The notes beneath the pieces were generated by a model. The model had not been told where the DNA came from. It worked only from the letters and a program-made list of their open reading frames with translations, and made no database searches. A DNA stretch of 64,000 nt from Roseburia sp. (lineage in GTDB: Bacteria; Bacillota; Clostridia; Lachnospirales; Lachnospiraceae): positions 27,767 to 91,766 of the forward strand of contig JAMOZS010000004.1 of the NCBI GenBank assembly GCA_023667765.1, read 5' to 3'. Below, one piece after another: positions 1-9,027 of the stretch. Every line of letters begins with the position of its first letter. The stretch's first letter is position 1. The position numbers were made by a program, and so were the translations under genes.

Positions 1-2
1 TG

Positions 3-821
3 GACGAGCACTTTCAGTGCAAAACGCTTAAAATCGCCAGAGCATCTGGGTCGGTGGCTGATTTATTATATTATCTGAAGATGGCGCAGAAGGAGCATTC
101 CTTAAAGAATGTATTCTGGTGCCTTGACCTTGCGGCTCTGGAATCCAGCCCTGTGACAACGCTTCAGGAGGGAGGGGACGCCCCTTGGTATCTGCATACA
201 CAGACTCCTCTGGATGATGTGGCTTATCTGTGTAATAAGGAGGTGCTTCTTGAAAAGATTCCTTATATGCTGGCGGGAGAGCGCCTTGGTAAAAATACGG
301 GTGGCCGGGCCTATTACTGGGCCGAGGGAAAGAACTTTTCGGCACAAAGCGTGATAAGCGTATATAACAGGCCGAAAAAAGCCAAGCGCTCCAGAGACTT
401 TGAGGAGGAGAAGGAATTGGTATCGGCCAATATAGAGCTGTTGCTTGAGCAGGTTCGAAGCCATCCGGAAATCCGTTATCGGTTTTTCTTTCCACCGTAT
501 TCCATGTGCTGGTGGGATTGCGCCTATGTAAACGGAGAGTTGAAGAAGAATTACTATATTTTAGAAGAAGCGATTCCGGCGCTGTTATCCTGTGAGAATG
601 TGGAGGTGTATTATTATCAGGATGAAGAGGAGATTATCTGCGATTTAGACAATTATATGGATTTGATTCATTACTGCCCTGCAGTCAATCAATATCTGTT
701 GGAGCAGATGACGGCAGGAGAAGGAAGAGTGACAAAAGAAAACTGGCAGAAAGTAATAAAGGGCATGCGAAAGCTAGTGAAGCGGATTTACAGGGAGGAA
801 ATTTACCGCTATTATTTTTGA
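3..821 (+). CDS. SGNH/GDSL-hydrolase-like protein, C-terminal part (5' end outside window)
   Basis: The reading frame is open to the left edge, so the GTG at position 54 is probably internal and the gene starts before the window. About 272 codons are visible. Near the C-terminus lies a DxxH motif in the context YMDLIHY followed by a VNQYLLEQM helix, which is the layout of the block V Asp-His pair of SGNH hydrolases; the Ser block would lie upstream. Many Lachnospiraceae surface-polysaccharide loci carry such proteins beside acyltransferases, so a role in O-acyl modification of a glycan is plausible but inferred. The region is rich in aromatic residues (FFFPPYSMCWWDC) and has no obvious membrane segment. 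It is separated by about 140 bases from the phosphoglucomutase gene. Family assignment is tentative because the N-terminal half is not in view. Confidence 0.55.
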   Translation, partial: DEHFQCKTLKIARASGSVADLLYYLKMAQKEHSLKNVFWCLDLAALESSPVTTLQEGGDAPWYLHTQTPLDDVAYLCNKEVLLEKIPYMLAGERLGKNTGGRAYYWAEGKNFSAQSVISVYNRPKKAKRSRDFEEEKELVSANIELLLEQVRSHPEIRYRFFFPPYSMCWWDCAYVNGELKKNYYILEEAIPALLSCENVEVYYYQDEEEIICDLDNYMDLIHYCPAVNQYLLEQMTAGEGRVTKENWQKVIKGMRKLVKRIYREEIYRYYF

Positions 822-961
822 ATAGCGGTTGATTCATGTCTTGCGCCCCGATAAATTTCTTTTCAGATGGTAAATATTGTGGTAAACTACATATAAAGGA
901 AATGTGGAGCGTCGGTGTGCGCGTACACATGCTATCAGTGTAAATCAAGGAGGTAAGGGCA

Positions 962-2683
962 ATGGGCTTTATGGAGGAATTCCGGTTTTGGCTGGAGGAT
1001 GATTATTTTGACCAGGAGACAAAGAAAGAGCTTCTGGCGATTCGCAATGATGAAGGAGAAATAGAGGAGCGGTTTTATAAGGAGCTGGAATTTGGTACAG
1101 GCGGTATGCGCGGTGTAATCGGAGCGGGTACGAATCGTATGAATATTTATACGGTCCGCAAGGCTACGCAGGGCCTGGCTAATTTTATTTTAAAGCAGGG
1201 CACTCAGGATAAGGGGGTTGCGATTTCCTATGATAATCGCCGTATGTCCACGGAATTTGCGGATGTGGCGGCTCTTTGTCTGGCGGCAAACGGAATTAAG
1301 GCCTATGTGTTTGAGGAATTAAGACCTACGCCGGAGCTTTCCTTTGCGCTGCGTACGCTGGGTTGTACGGCGGGCATTATGGTGACCGCAAGCCACAATC
1401 CTCCCGAGTACAACGGTTATAAGGTATACTGGGAGGACGGCGCACAGGTGACTGCGCCCAAGGATAAGGAGATTATTACGGAAGTGCTGGCCATTAAAGA
1501 CTATCATTCCTTAAAGACCATGGATAAGGCCGAGGCGGTTCAGGCAGGCCTGTATCAGTCTATCGGCAGCGAAATGGATGATGCGTATATGGCGGAGCTC
1601 AAAAAGCAGATTATTCATTCGGATGTGATAGCCGCCGTAGCGGATGATATGAAGATTGTATACACCCCTCTTTGCGGAACGGGCAATAAGCCTGTACAAA
1701 GGATTCTTTCGGAGCTGGGCTTCAAGAATGTATATGTGGTGCCGGAGCAGGAGAATCCCGACCCTGATTTTACGACGCTGGATTATCCCAATCCGGAGGA
1801 CCCCAAGGCCTTTACCTATGCGCTGCGTCTGGCAAAGGAAAAGGATGCGGATATTGTGCTGGCTACCGATCCGGATGCGGATCGATTGGGAGTATATGCA
1901 AAGGATACCAAAACCGGTGAGTATGTATCCTTTACGGGTAATATGTCCGGTATGCTGATTGCGGAATATATTCTGAGGGAGAGGACGGCTACAGGCACAA
2001 TGCCCGAGAATCCCGCATTGGTTACCACGATTGTCACGACCAATATGACCTTCCCGATTACACAGGCTTATCATGTAAAGCTGATTGAGGTACTGACAGG
2101 CTTTAAGTTTATCGGTGAGCAGATTAAGCTCTTTGAGCAGACCGGCAGCAATCATTATGTATTCGGTCTGGAGGAGTCCTATGGCTGTCTGGCCGGCACT
2201 CATGCAAGGGACAAGGATGCGATTGTGGCAGTTATGTGTCTGTGTGAGGTGGCTGCTTACTGCAAGAAGAACGGTAAGACGCTCTGGGATATGATGCTGG
2301 AGGTCTATGAGAAGTACGGTTACTTTAAGGAGACGCAGTATACCATTACCTTAAAGGGTATTGACGGCGCAAGACAGATTACGGAGATTATGGATAAGCT
2401 GCGCAGCAATCCTCCCAAGGCCTTTGGCAGCCGCAGGGTATTAAAGTTCAGAGACTATGAGAGGGATGTGATTTTGGATATGGAGACCGGTGAAAAGACG
2501 GTCACAGGCCTGCCGAAATCAAATGTGCTTTATTTTGAACTCCCCGATGACGAATGGTGTTGTGCAAGACCTTCCGGAACAGAGCCCAAGATTAAGTTCT
2601 ATATGGGCGTGAAGGGTGAAAGCCTTGCGGATGCCCAGGAGAGAGTGAACCAGTTGACTGAGGATTTAAAGGCAGTTTTATAG
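962..2683 (+). CDS. pgcA: Phosphoglucomutase / phosphomannomutase
   Basis: A 573-residue alpha-D-phosphohexomutase that interconverts glucose-6-phosphate (or mannose-6-phosphate) and the 1-phosphate, supplying nucleotide-sugar synthesis. The phosphoserine loop TASHNPP places the active serine at residue 144; the metal-binding loop DPDADRLG is at 303-310 (Asp 303, 305, 307); the sugar-binding GLEESYG motif lies near 404 and the C-terminal phosphate-binding loop RPSGTEPK near 545. Length matches the Gram-positive PgcA type. The ATG at 962 is preceded by AAGGAGG at about 949-955. It is followed by a long hairpin, so it may be its own unit, but it sits next to glycosyltransferase genes that would use its product. 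Substrate preference (glucose or mannose) cannot be told from sequence here. Confidence 0.93.
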   Translation: MGFMEEFRFWLEDDYFDQETKKELLAIRNDEGEIEERFYKELEFGTGGMRGVIGAGTNRMNIYTVRKATQGLANFILKQGTQDKGVAISYDNRRMSTEFADVAALCLAANGIKAYVFEELRPTPELSFALRTLGCTAGIMVTASHNPPEYNGYKVYWEDGAQVTAPKDKEIITEVLAIKDYHSLKTMDKAEAVQAGLYQSIGSEMDDAYMAELKKQIIHSDVIAAVADDMKIVYTPLCGTGNKPVQRILSELGFKNVYVVPEQENPDPDFTTLDYPNPEDPKAFTYALRLAKEKDADIVLATDPDADRLGVYAKDTKTGEYVSFTGNMSGMLIAEYILRERTATGTMPENPALVTTIVTTNMTFPITQAYHVKLIEVLTGFKFIGEQIKLFEQTGSNHYVFGLEESYGCLAGTHARDKDAIVAVMCLCEVAAYCKKNGKTLWDMMLEVYEKYGYFKETQYTITLKGIDGARQITEIMDKLRSNPPKAFGSRRVLKFRDYERDVILDMETGEKTVTGLPKSNVLYFELPDDEWCCARPSGTEPKIKFYMGVKGESLADAQERVNQLTEDLKAVL

Positions 2684-2702
2684 TATCCTTATTCGGGACA
2701 TA

Positions 2703-2743
2703 ATAAACAGCGAATCGTCCACAGAGGGCGGTTTGCTGTTTAT
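2703..2743 (+). terminator. Long hairpin after phosphoglucomutase gene
   Basis: Positions 2703-2720 pair with 2726-2743 over 18 positions (some G-T), with a 5-base loop ACAGA. No strong T-run follows, so termination is likely but not certain. Confidence 0.6.
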
Positions 2744-2810
2744 ATGTGTACAGAATCTTATGGCGGCTTTCATTAGTTTATAATTGGCTGCGGAAAGGTA
2801 TGGCCGGCAG

Positions 2811-4193
2811 ATGGCAGCTTGGGCAAATGTGAAAAAAACGGTATATTTTTTGAGACGAAACGGGTTGAAGCCTACCTTTCATGCCGTATGGGAGCGCTTG
2901 GCGGCAGGCAAAGCCGCTGCTTATCAGTATGTGCCTCCTACTGCCCGGGAGCTTGATAGACAGCGCAGCAGCTGTCAGAGGTTATTTGACGGGCAGGGTC
3001 AAGCCTTGGAATCGGAGCCGCCTCTGTTCAGTATTCTGGTGCCTGCCTATCGCACCAGAGAAGCTTTTTTAAGGGAATTAATTGATTCCCTGCTGGCCCA
3101 GACTTACTCTCGCTGGCAGCTGGTGATTGCGGATGCTACGAAGGAAGATGATGTGGAAAGTGTAGTGACAGATTATGAGGATTCCAGAATCTGCTATGTC
3201 AGACTGAAAGAGAACGGAGGTATTTCCGGAAACAGTAATCAGGGACTGGAATATGTGGCGGGCAGTTATGTGGGCCTTCTGGATCATGATGATATTCTGA
3301 CCCCGAATGCTCTGTATGAAATGTACGAGGCCATTCAAAGGGGAAAGAATAGAGGAATAGAGGCGAAGCTGCTCTATTCCGATGAGGATAAATGCGATGA
3401 GCAGGGGCGGATATTTTATGAGCCCAATATAAAAGAGGATTTTAATCTGGATTTGCTGCTATCCAATAATTATATCTGTCATTTCCTGGTGATAAAGACA
3501 GAATTGTTAAAGGAGCTGGGATTCAGGCCGGAATATGAAGGGGCCCAGGATTATGATTTGACGCTTCGGGCGTCAGAAAGGATTCTTGCCTCCGGGGAAG
3601 GGCAGGAGCAGCTTGTACACATTCCCAAGGTGCTATATCATTGGCGCTGTCATGGGGCTTCTACGGCAGTAAATCCCCGCAGCAAGGAATATGCTTACGA
3701 GGCCGGGCGCCGGGCGCTGCAGGATTTTGCGGACAGACAAAGGATTCCTGCAAAAGCGGAGAATCTTCCTCATCTGGGCTTTTATCGACTGAAATGGGAA
3801 CAAGATATTTTTATCTGTCGTCCGGACCTGGGAGCTGTAGGAGGGAAGCTTCTGCATAGGGGAAGAATTGTGGGCGGCAGAATGGACGAGTACGGAAAAA
3901 TATATTATGAGGGGCTGCCCGCAGGCTTTAGCGGTATCCTGCATCGGGCGGCGCTGACTCAGGATGCGATGGCGGTGGATATCCGCCTCATAAAAGTGCG
4001 TCCCCAGTGCCATGAATTGTTTGAAAAGGCGGTGGGGGTATCCTATACCCGGGTTTTGGGAACGGATATTTTTGACAGCAGTACCCTGCCTGCCGGAACA
4101 GATTATGTGGCAGTCAGTCTGGCGCTGGGAAGAGCGCTTCGGGGGGCCGGTTATCGTATCCTATGGGAGCCGGAGCTCAAGGGGAAAGTGTAA
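2811..4193 (+). CDS. Family 2 glycosyltransferase
   Basis: A GT-A fold glycosyltransferase of about 460 residues. Its nucleotide-sugar binding start FSILVPAYRT is followed by the DxD-type motif in GLLDHDDILTP, and acceptor-side motifs include AQDYDLTLR and the YHWRCHG segment typical of rhamnan/teichoic-type GT2 enzymes. I prefer the ATG at 2811, which follows a GGAAAGG at 2792-2798; a TTG nine codons upstream has no ribosome site. The N-terminal 60 residues, with a basic VKKTVYFLRRNG stretch, are a common extension in Lachnospiraceae glycosyltransferases. The C-terminal 120 residues form a second domain without a clear family. The next glycosyltransferase begins 42 bases downstream, so the two are probably co-transcribed and add successive sugars to a surface glycan. 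Donor and acceptor are unknown. Confidence 0.85.
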   Translation: MAAWANVKKTVYFLRRNGLKPTFHAVWERLAAGKAAAYQYVPPTARELDRQRSSCQRLFDGQGQALESEPPLFSILVPAYRTREAFLRELIDSLLAQTYSRWQLVIADATKEDDVESVVTDYEDSRICYVRLKENGGISGNSNQGLEYVAGSYVGLLDHDDILTPNALYEMYEAIQRGKNRGIEAKLLYSDEDKCDEQGRIFYEPNIKEDFNLDLLLSNNYICHFLVIKTELLKELGFRPEYEGAQDYDLTLRASERILASGEGQEQLVHIPKVLYHWRCHGASTAVNPRSKEYAYEAGRRALQDFADRQRIPAKAENLPHLGFYRLKWEQDIFICRPDLGAVGGKLLHRGRIVGGRMDEYGKIYYEGLPAGFSGILHRAALTQDAMAVDIRLIKVRPQCHELFEKAVGVSYTRVLGTDIFDSSTLPAGTDYVAVSLALGRALRGAGYRILWEPELKGKV

Positions 4194-4235
4194 GAGTCCG
4201 CAAAAACGGCAGAAAACGCAGAGAAAAGGAGCCTT

Positions 4236-5210
4236 ATGCCTCAGATAACGGTGGTCATACCAAACTATAATGGAATAAAGTACCTGAAGGATTGTATGGA
4301 TGCTCTTTATGCGCAGAGCCCGGGAACGGAGTTTGACGTGCTGGTGGTGGATAATGGTTCCACAGATGACAGCGTTGGGCTGATTCGGGAGAACTATCCC
4401 CAGGCAGGGCTTATCTGTCTGCCTGAAAATACCGGCTTCTGCCATGCGGTGAATGTGGGCATTGAACAGTCGGACAGTCCTTATATCATCCTTTTAAATA
4501 ACGATACCAAGGTGTATGACGGTTTTGTGGAACATTTGTATCAGGCGATTTTGCGGCGCAGGAGGGCTTTTTCTGTCAGCGCCGCAATGCTTATGTGGGA
4601 CAGGCCGGAGCTTCTGGACGGGGCCGGGGACCGTTATTGTGTGTTGGGCTGGGCCTATGCCCGGGGAAAGGGAAGGCCTGTGGCAGGTTATCAAAAGGCG
4701 ACGGAGGTATTCAGCGCCTGCGGCGGAGCCGCTATCTACCGCAGAAGCATTCTGGAGCAAATCGGCCTGTTTGACGAACAGCATTTTGCTTATCTGGAGG
4801 ATTTGGATATCGGATATCGGGCGCGTATCTTCGGCTATAAAAATTATTATGAACCGAAGGCGCAGGTGGTACATTTTGGAAGCGCTTCCTCCGGTTCCCG
4901 GTATAATCAGTGGAAGACAGGGCTTGCATCTGCCAATAATATTTATGTAATCCTGAAAAATATGCCGCTTCTGCAGCTGGCGTTGAATCTGCCTTTTCTG
5001 GCGCCGGGTTTTCTGATAAAGCTTCTGTATTTCTGCAAAAAGGGTTTTGGCAGAGAGTATGTAAAGGGGATAGGACAGGGCTTCCGGAAGTCCTTTGGCC
5101 CTGAGGGGAGGCGGGCAAAAATAAAATTTTGCTGGCGCAATCTGGGGCATTATCTTCTGATACAGGGGCAGTTATATGCAGGAGCGATTCAATTTATTAT
5201 GAAATCTTAA
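4236..5210 (+). CDS. Family 2 glycosyltransferase (rhamnosyltransferase-like)
   Basis: A 324-residue GT2 protein. It opens with ITVVIPNYNG, then VVDNGSTDDS, and the metal/nucleotide DxD equivalent is in ILLNNDT near residue 85. An acceptor-region motif FAYLEDLDIGYRAR near 185 and a conserved VVHFGSASSG follow. The C-terminal 80 residues are hydrophobic and basic, consistent with peripheral membrane attachment. The ATG at 4236 follows AAAAGGAG with normal spacing. This organisation (NNDT, EDLDIGYR) is that of the WbbL/rhamnosyltransferase branch, so a rhamnosyl or similar deoxysugar transfer is the best guess. It sits between another GT2 gene and the initiating sugar transferase, which fits a polysaccharide operon. 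Confidence 0.87.
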   Translation: MPQITVVIPNYNGIKYLKDCMDALYAQSPGTEFDVLVVDNGSTDDSVGLIRENYPQAGLICLPENTGFCHAVNVGIEQSDSPYIILLNNDTKVYDGFVEHLYQAILRRRRAFSVSAAMLMWDRPELLDGAGDRYCVLGWAYARGKGRPVAGYQKATEVFSACGGAAIYRRSILEQIGLFDEQHFAYLEDLDIGYRARIFGYKNYYEPKAQVVHFGSASSGSRYNQWKTGLASANNIYVILKNMPLLQLALNLPFLAPGFLIKLLYFCKKGFGREYVKGIGQGFRKSFGPEGRRAKIKFCWRNLGHYLLIQGQLYAGAIQFIMKS

Positions 5211-5234
5211 GAATTAACTTCATAAATTCTTAAG
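5206..5234 (+). other. AT-rich inverted repeat between glycosyltransferase and sugar transferase genes
   Basis: CTTAAGAATT at 5206-5215 is mirrored by AATTCTTAAG at 5225-5234 around a 9-base loop. It overlaps the stop codon of the upstream gene. It has no T-run; it may be a weak processing or pausing site. Confidence 0.35.
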
Positions 5235-5351
5235 TTGTGGTTTTCGGTATCTTACATTAAAATAATTTTAGCGCATCAGCGTTGTGGTTTCGTCGAAGGT
5301 GGAACCGTAACCTATTTCGATGTGCTCGCGACAAGGAATTGGAGCAATTAT

Positions 5352-6758
5352 ATGATAAAGGACAATCAGAAGGTATTCAACAGGCTGTTGGTCTTAATGG
5401 ATGCCGCCATTACGGCAGTCTCGCTGATATTGGGGTATCTCATAAAATTTTATGTGCTGAACAAGGGGCCGGGTATCGGCGTATTGCCGCTTACAGATTA
5501 TGTCCGTCTGCTGATTTTTATTGTACCCGGTTATCTATTGCTCTATTACAGATGCGGCGTGTATACGCCTAAGAGGACTGTCCGACGCAGACATGAAATT
5601 TATGGTATTCTGCAGGCAAACACGATTGGCCTCGCGGCTCTGATTATTATTCTGTACATGATAGTCAGGGAGTTTAACTTCTCCCGTTCGGTTATGGCAA
5701 TTTTCTATGTCATGAATATTTTCCTGATGGCCTGTGCCAGAACGGTGCTGCGCAGGGCTTTGCAGGGAATCCGGAGAAAGGGCTTTAATTTAAAGCATAT
5801 TCTGCTGGTGGGATATTCCAGGGCGGCGGAGGAATATGTGGATCGTATTCTGGACAATCCCCAGTGGGGTTATGTGGTGTGCGGTATATTGGACAATCAC
5901 ATTCCGGCGGGTACTTTATACAAGGGTGTGAAGGTACTGGGCTCCATTGGTAATCTGGAGATTATTCTGCCGGAGAATAAGCTGGATGAAATTGCCATAA
6001 CACTGGCCTTGAAGGATTATGACTTTCTGGAAAGTATTGTAGATATCTGTGAAAAGTCCGGCGTGCATACAAAGTTTATTCCGGATTATAATAGTTTAAT
6101 ACCATCCAAGCCTTATACGGAGGATTTGCTGGGTCTGCCGGTTATCAATATCAGATATGTGCCTCTGACCAATACCGGCAATGTGCTGATTAAGAGAATC
6201 GTTGATATCGTTGGTTCGCTGGTGGGGATTATCCTGACCTCGCCGATTATGCTGGTATGTGCCATTCTGGTGAAGCAAAGCAGCAAGGGCCCCGTTATTT
6301 TCCGGCAGGAGAGGGTAGGACTGCACAATAAGCCCTTTTATATGTATAAATTCCGCAGCATGGAGCAGCAGACGCCCGGAGAGGAAAAGAAGGCGTGGAC
6401 GGTGAAGGACGACCCCCGGGTGACAAAGGTGGGGAAATTTCTGCGGCGCACCAGTATTGACGAGTTGCCGCAGCTGTTTAATATCTTAAAGGGAGATATG
6501 AGCCTGGTGGGCCCCAGACCGGAGCGGCCGCTGTTTGTGGAGAAATTCCGGGAGGAAATCCCGCGATATATGGTAAAGCATCAGGTGAGGCCGGGGTTGA
6601 CCGGCTGGGCGCAGGTAAACGGCCTTCGGGGAGATACCTCGATACGCAAGCGTATTGAATATGATATTTATTATATAGAAAACTGGTCCATAGGATTTGA
6701 CATAAAAATTATTTTTATGACCTTTTTTACAGGATTTATCAACAAAAATGCATATTAA
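5352..6758 (+). CDS. Polyprenyl-phosphate sugar phosphotransferase (initiating glycosyltransferase)
   Basis: A 468-residue bacterial sugar transferase that moves a hexose-1-phosphate from a nucleotide sugar to undecaprenyl phosphate, starting repeat-unit assembly at the inner membrane. The N-terminal half has four to five membrane segments and a Rossmann-like CoA-binding-type domain (HILLVGYSRAAEEYVDRIL). The catalytic C-terminal domain holds the reentrant helix (IVDIVGSLVGIILTSP), FRQERVG, MYKFRSM, the RRTSIDELPQ motif with catalytic Asp-Glu, LVGPRPE and RPGLTGWAQV. The ATG at 5352 has GGAG at 5341-5344; the open frame extends farther upstream but without homology. Same length and domain order as WbaP/CpsE and undecaprenyl-phosphate glucose phosphotransferases. 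It is followed directly by an LCP-family gene, as is usual in capsule or cell-wall glycan operons. Confidence 0.93.
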   Translation: MIKDNQKVFNRLLVLMDAAITAVSLILGYLIKFYVLNKGPGIGVLPLTDYVRLLIFIVPGYLLLYYRCGVYTPKRTVRRRHEIYGILQANTIGLAALIIILYMIVREFNFSRSVMAIFYVMNIFLMACARTVLRRALQGIRRKGFNLKHILLVGYSRAAEEYVDRILDNPQWGYVVCGILDNHIPAGTLYKGVKVLGSIGNLEIILPENKLDEIAITLALKDYDFLESIVDICEKSGVHTKFIPDYNSLIPSKPYTEDLLGLPVINIRYVPLTNTGNVLIKRIVDIVGSLVGIILTSPIMLVCAILVKQSSKGPVIFRQERVGLHNKPFYMYKFRSMEQQTPGEEKKAWTVKDDPRVTKVGKFLRRTSIDELPQLFNILKGDMSLVGPRPERPLFVEKFREEIPRYMVKHQVRPGLTGWAQVNGLRGDTSIRKRIEYDIYYIENWSIGFDIKIIFMTFFTGFINKNAY

Positions 6759-6783
6759 ACTAAAGTAAAGCGAGGAAAAAATC

Positions 6784-7926
6784 ATGTCAGAAAATTCAGG
6801 TAAAGGTTCCAATGCATCCGCAGCGCAGATGAGCGCAAAGCAGCGGCAGGCAAAGAAAACGAAAAAAATTATTTTGTTTTCGGTGGAAATTGTTGTGATT
6901 CTGGTAATGTTATTTGTAGCCTGGCAGGTGTTTCGAGCTACAAAGCCCGGTCAGGGGCCTACCTACACCGAGATTAAGCCCGAGAAGCTGGAAATTCCTG
7001 TGGAGATTCAGGAGAACGAGACTATGAAGGGCTATATGAATATTGCACTGTTCGGCGTGGACGCCACTACGGAGAGCCTTCTTTACAGAGGAAGCCGAAG
7101 CGACAGTATTATGATTGCCAGCATCAATCTGGACACCGGAGATATTCGTCTGGTGAGCGTTTACAGAGATACCTTCCTGAATACGGATGACAACAATAAG
7201 TATCAGAAGGCAAACCATGCCTATTCCATAGGGGTGATTGACGGTGTGGATTTGAAGGGCGGTCCTGAGCCTGCCATTAAGATGCTGAACAAGAATCTGG
7301 ATTTGAATATCACGGATTTTGTAACCGTGGGTTATCGCGGACTCAGTGAGGTGATTGACGGTTTGGGCGGCATTTATATTGATGTGGACGAGACAGAGCT
7401 GAAGCATATCAACAATTATCAGATTGGTATTTCGGAATCCTTGAAATGCACCTATACGCCGGTAACGGAGACGGGATATCAGCTGCTGGATGGGATTCAG
7501 GCATCCGCCTACTGTCGTATTCGTTATGGCGGCGGGGATGATTTCAAGAGAGCCAGCCGTCAGCGGGAGGTTATCAAGGGCATTGAGGAGCAGGCGAAGA
7601 AGGCTGATTTAAATGCCCTTACCAAGGTCTTTAATACTGCGTCGAAGCATATTTTCACCAATCTCGACAGCAAGGATATTCTGGAAATGATTAAGAATAT
7701 AGCAAATTACCGTATTGTGGAGGAAGATGGTTTTCCTCAGGAAAATATGCGAACCGTGAAGAATATCGGAGCCAGAGGCAGCTGTGTAGTTCCTACGGAT
7801 TTGGAGAGCAATGTGATATGGCTTCATCAGTTTCTGTTTGAGGAGCAGGATTATCAGGTAACGGATAAGGTAAAGGAGTATAGCAGGAAGATTGCCGAGG
7901 AGACGGCTTCCTATATTAATGAATAA
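6784..7926 (+). CDS. LytR-CpsA-Psr (LCP) family glycopolymer transferase
   Basis: A 380-residue membrane-anchored LCP protein, which transfers polyprenyl-pyrophosphate-linked glycopolymers to peptidoglycan outside the cell. A basic cytosolic stretch (about 17-30) precedes a single membrane segment at about 30-47. The LCP domain starts at YMNIALFGVDA and includes the pyrophosphate-lipid-contacting arginines in SRSDSIMIASI and VSVYRDTF, and RIRYGGGDDFKRASRQREVI, all of which are intact. The ATG at 6784 lies 25 bases after the sugar transferase stop with a GAGG upstream, so they are probably one operon: the transferase starts the polymer and this protein attaches it. A rho-independent terminator follows. 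Confidence 0.93.
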   Translation: MSENSGKGSNASAAQMSAKQRQAKKTKKIILFSVEIVVILVMLFVAWQVFRATKPGQGPTYTEIKPEKLEIPVEIQENETMKGYMNIALFGVDATTESLLYRGSRSDSIMIASINLDTGDIRLVSVYRDTFLNTDDNNKYQKANHAYSIGVIDGVDLKGGPEPAIKMLNKNLDLNITDFVTVGYRGLSEVIDGLGGIYIDVDETELKHINNYQIGISESLKCTYTPVTETGYQLLDGIQASAYCRIRYGGGDDFKRASRQREVIKGIEEQAKKADLNALTKVFNTASKHIFTNLDSKDILEMIKNIANYRIVEEDGFPQENMRTVKNIGARGSCVVPTDLESNVIWLHQFLFEEQDYQVTDKVKEYSRKIAEETASYINE

Positions 7927-7961
7927 GATTAGTTAGGTGAGAAAAGTGGTCATGTAAGGAA

Positions 7962-7996
7962 AGGGAAGCCCAAAGATGCGGCTTCCCTGGTTTTTT
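7962..7996 (+). terminator. Rho-independent terminator after LCP gene
   Basis: AGGGAAGCC at 7962-7970 pairs with GGCTTCCCT at 7980-7988 around a 9-base loop, followed by six T at 7991-7996. It separates the polysaccharide operon from the next transcription unit. Confidence 0.9.
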
Positions 7997-7998
7997 GC

Positions 7999-8027
7999 TT
8001 GTGTAAAAAGGCAGATTACAGTATAAT
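7999..8027 (+). promoter_or_regulatory. Sigma-A-type promoter for glycosyltransferase-glmS unit
   Basis: TTGTGT at 7999-8004, a 17-base spacer and a perfect TATAAT at 8022-8027. It lies about 40 bases before the glycosyltransferase start and directly after the terminator. Confidence 0.8.
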
Positions 8028-8068
8028 AGGACTTACATGTGACATAGCATAGAATAGGGGCGGCAGCC

Positions 8069-8998
8069 ATGAAAATAGATGTGATGATTCCGGTTTATAA
8101 ACCGGGGAAAGAGCTTTTTGATTTACTGGAAAGGCTGAATACACAGAGTGTGCCGATACAGCGCATTATATTGATGAACACGGAGGAGCGGTACTTTGAG
8201 GAACTGACTTACGGGACCCGCTTCATGGACAGACATCGCAATGTGAAGGTGTATCATCTGTCCAAACGGGAATTTGACCATGGCAGGACCAGACATAAGG
8301 CTGTGGAGAAATCGGATGCGGATATCTTTGTGATGATGACACAGGACGCCATGCCGGTAGATTCTTATCTGATTGAGAAGCTGATACAGAATCTGAAGGG
8401 GGAGGTGGCGGTCTCCTATGCAAGGCAGATTCCGACTCAGGAGAGCAGCCTTCTGGAGAAGATATCCCGCTACTTTAATTATCCTCCCAAGGCCTGCATC
8501 AAATCCGCAGAAGATATTGAGACGATGGGGATAAAGACCTATTTCTGCTCCAATGTGTGTGCGGCCTATCGTCGGGATATTTATGATAAGCTGGGTGGAT
8601 TTATCCGGCATGCCATTTTTAATGAGGATATGATATATGCGGCAGGAGCGGTGAAGCAGGGCTATCAGATTTCTTATGAGCCTCAGGCTCAGGTCTATCA
8701 TGCGCATAATTATACAAACAGACAGCAGTTTAGCAGGAACTTTGATTTGGGGGTTTCCCAGGCGTCCCACCCGGAAGTCTTTGGGGGAGTGCGCTCGGAG
8801 ACCGAGGGAAGGAAGCTTGTAACGGCAGCCACCGCATACTTGAAGAAAAAGCATATGTTGAGAAAGCTTCCGTACTTTTACATACAGTGCGGGTGTAAAT
8901 ATGCGGGTTATTTGCTGGGCAAGCATTACAGGCATCTGCCCATGAGATGGATATTAGCGATGACCTCCAATAAGGATTATTGGCAGCAGGAATGTTAA
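8069..8998 (+). CDS. Family 2 glycosyltransferase
   Basis: A 309-residue GT2 enzyme. Motifs are IDVMIPVYKPG at the start, REFDHGRTRHKAV near residue 73 (typical of rhamnosyltransferases of the RfbF/WchA type), the DxD-like TQDAMP near 93, and the acceptor-side GGFIRHAIFNEDMIYAAGA near 175. There is a late basic/hydrophobic tail. It is the first gene after its own promoter and is followed 29 bases later by glmS, suggesting shared expression with amino-sugar supply. The transferred sugar is not evident. Confidence 0.87.
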   Translation: MKIDVMIPVYKPGKELFDLLERLNTQSVPIQRIILMNTEERYFEELTYGTRFMDRHRNVKVYHLSKREFDHGRTRHKAVEKSDADIFVMMTQDAMPVDSYLIEKLIQNLKGEVAVSYARQIPTQESSLLEKISRYFNYPPKACIKSAEDIETMGIKTYFCSNVCAAYRRDIYDKLGGFIRHAIFNEDMIYAAGAVKQGYQISYEPQAQVYHAHNYTNRQQFSRNFDLGVSQASHPEVFGGVRSETEGRKLVTAATAYLKKKHMLRKLPYFYIQCGCKYAGYLLGKHYRHLPMRWILAMTSNKDYWQQEC

Positions 8999-9027
8999 AT
9001 GGATTTTAGAAAGGGATGGTATGGGAT

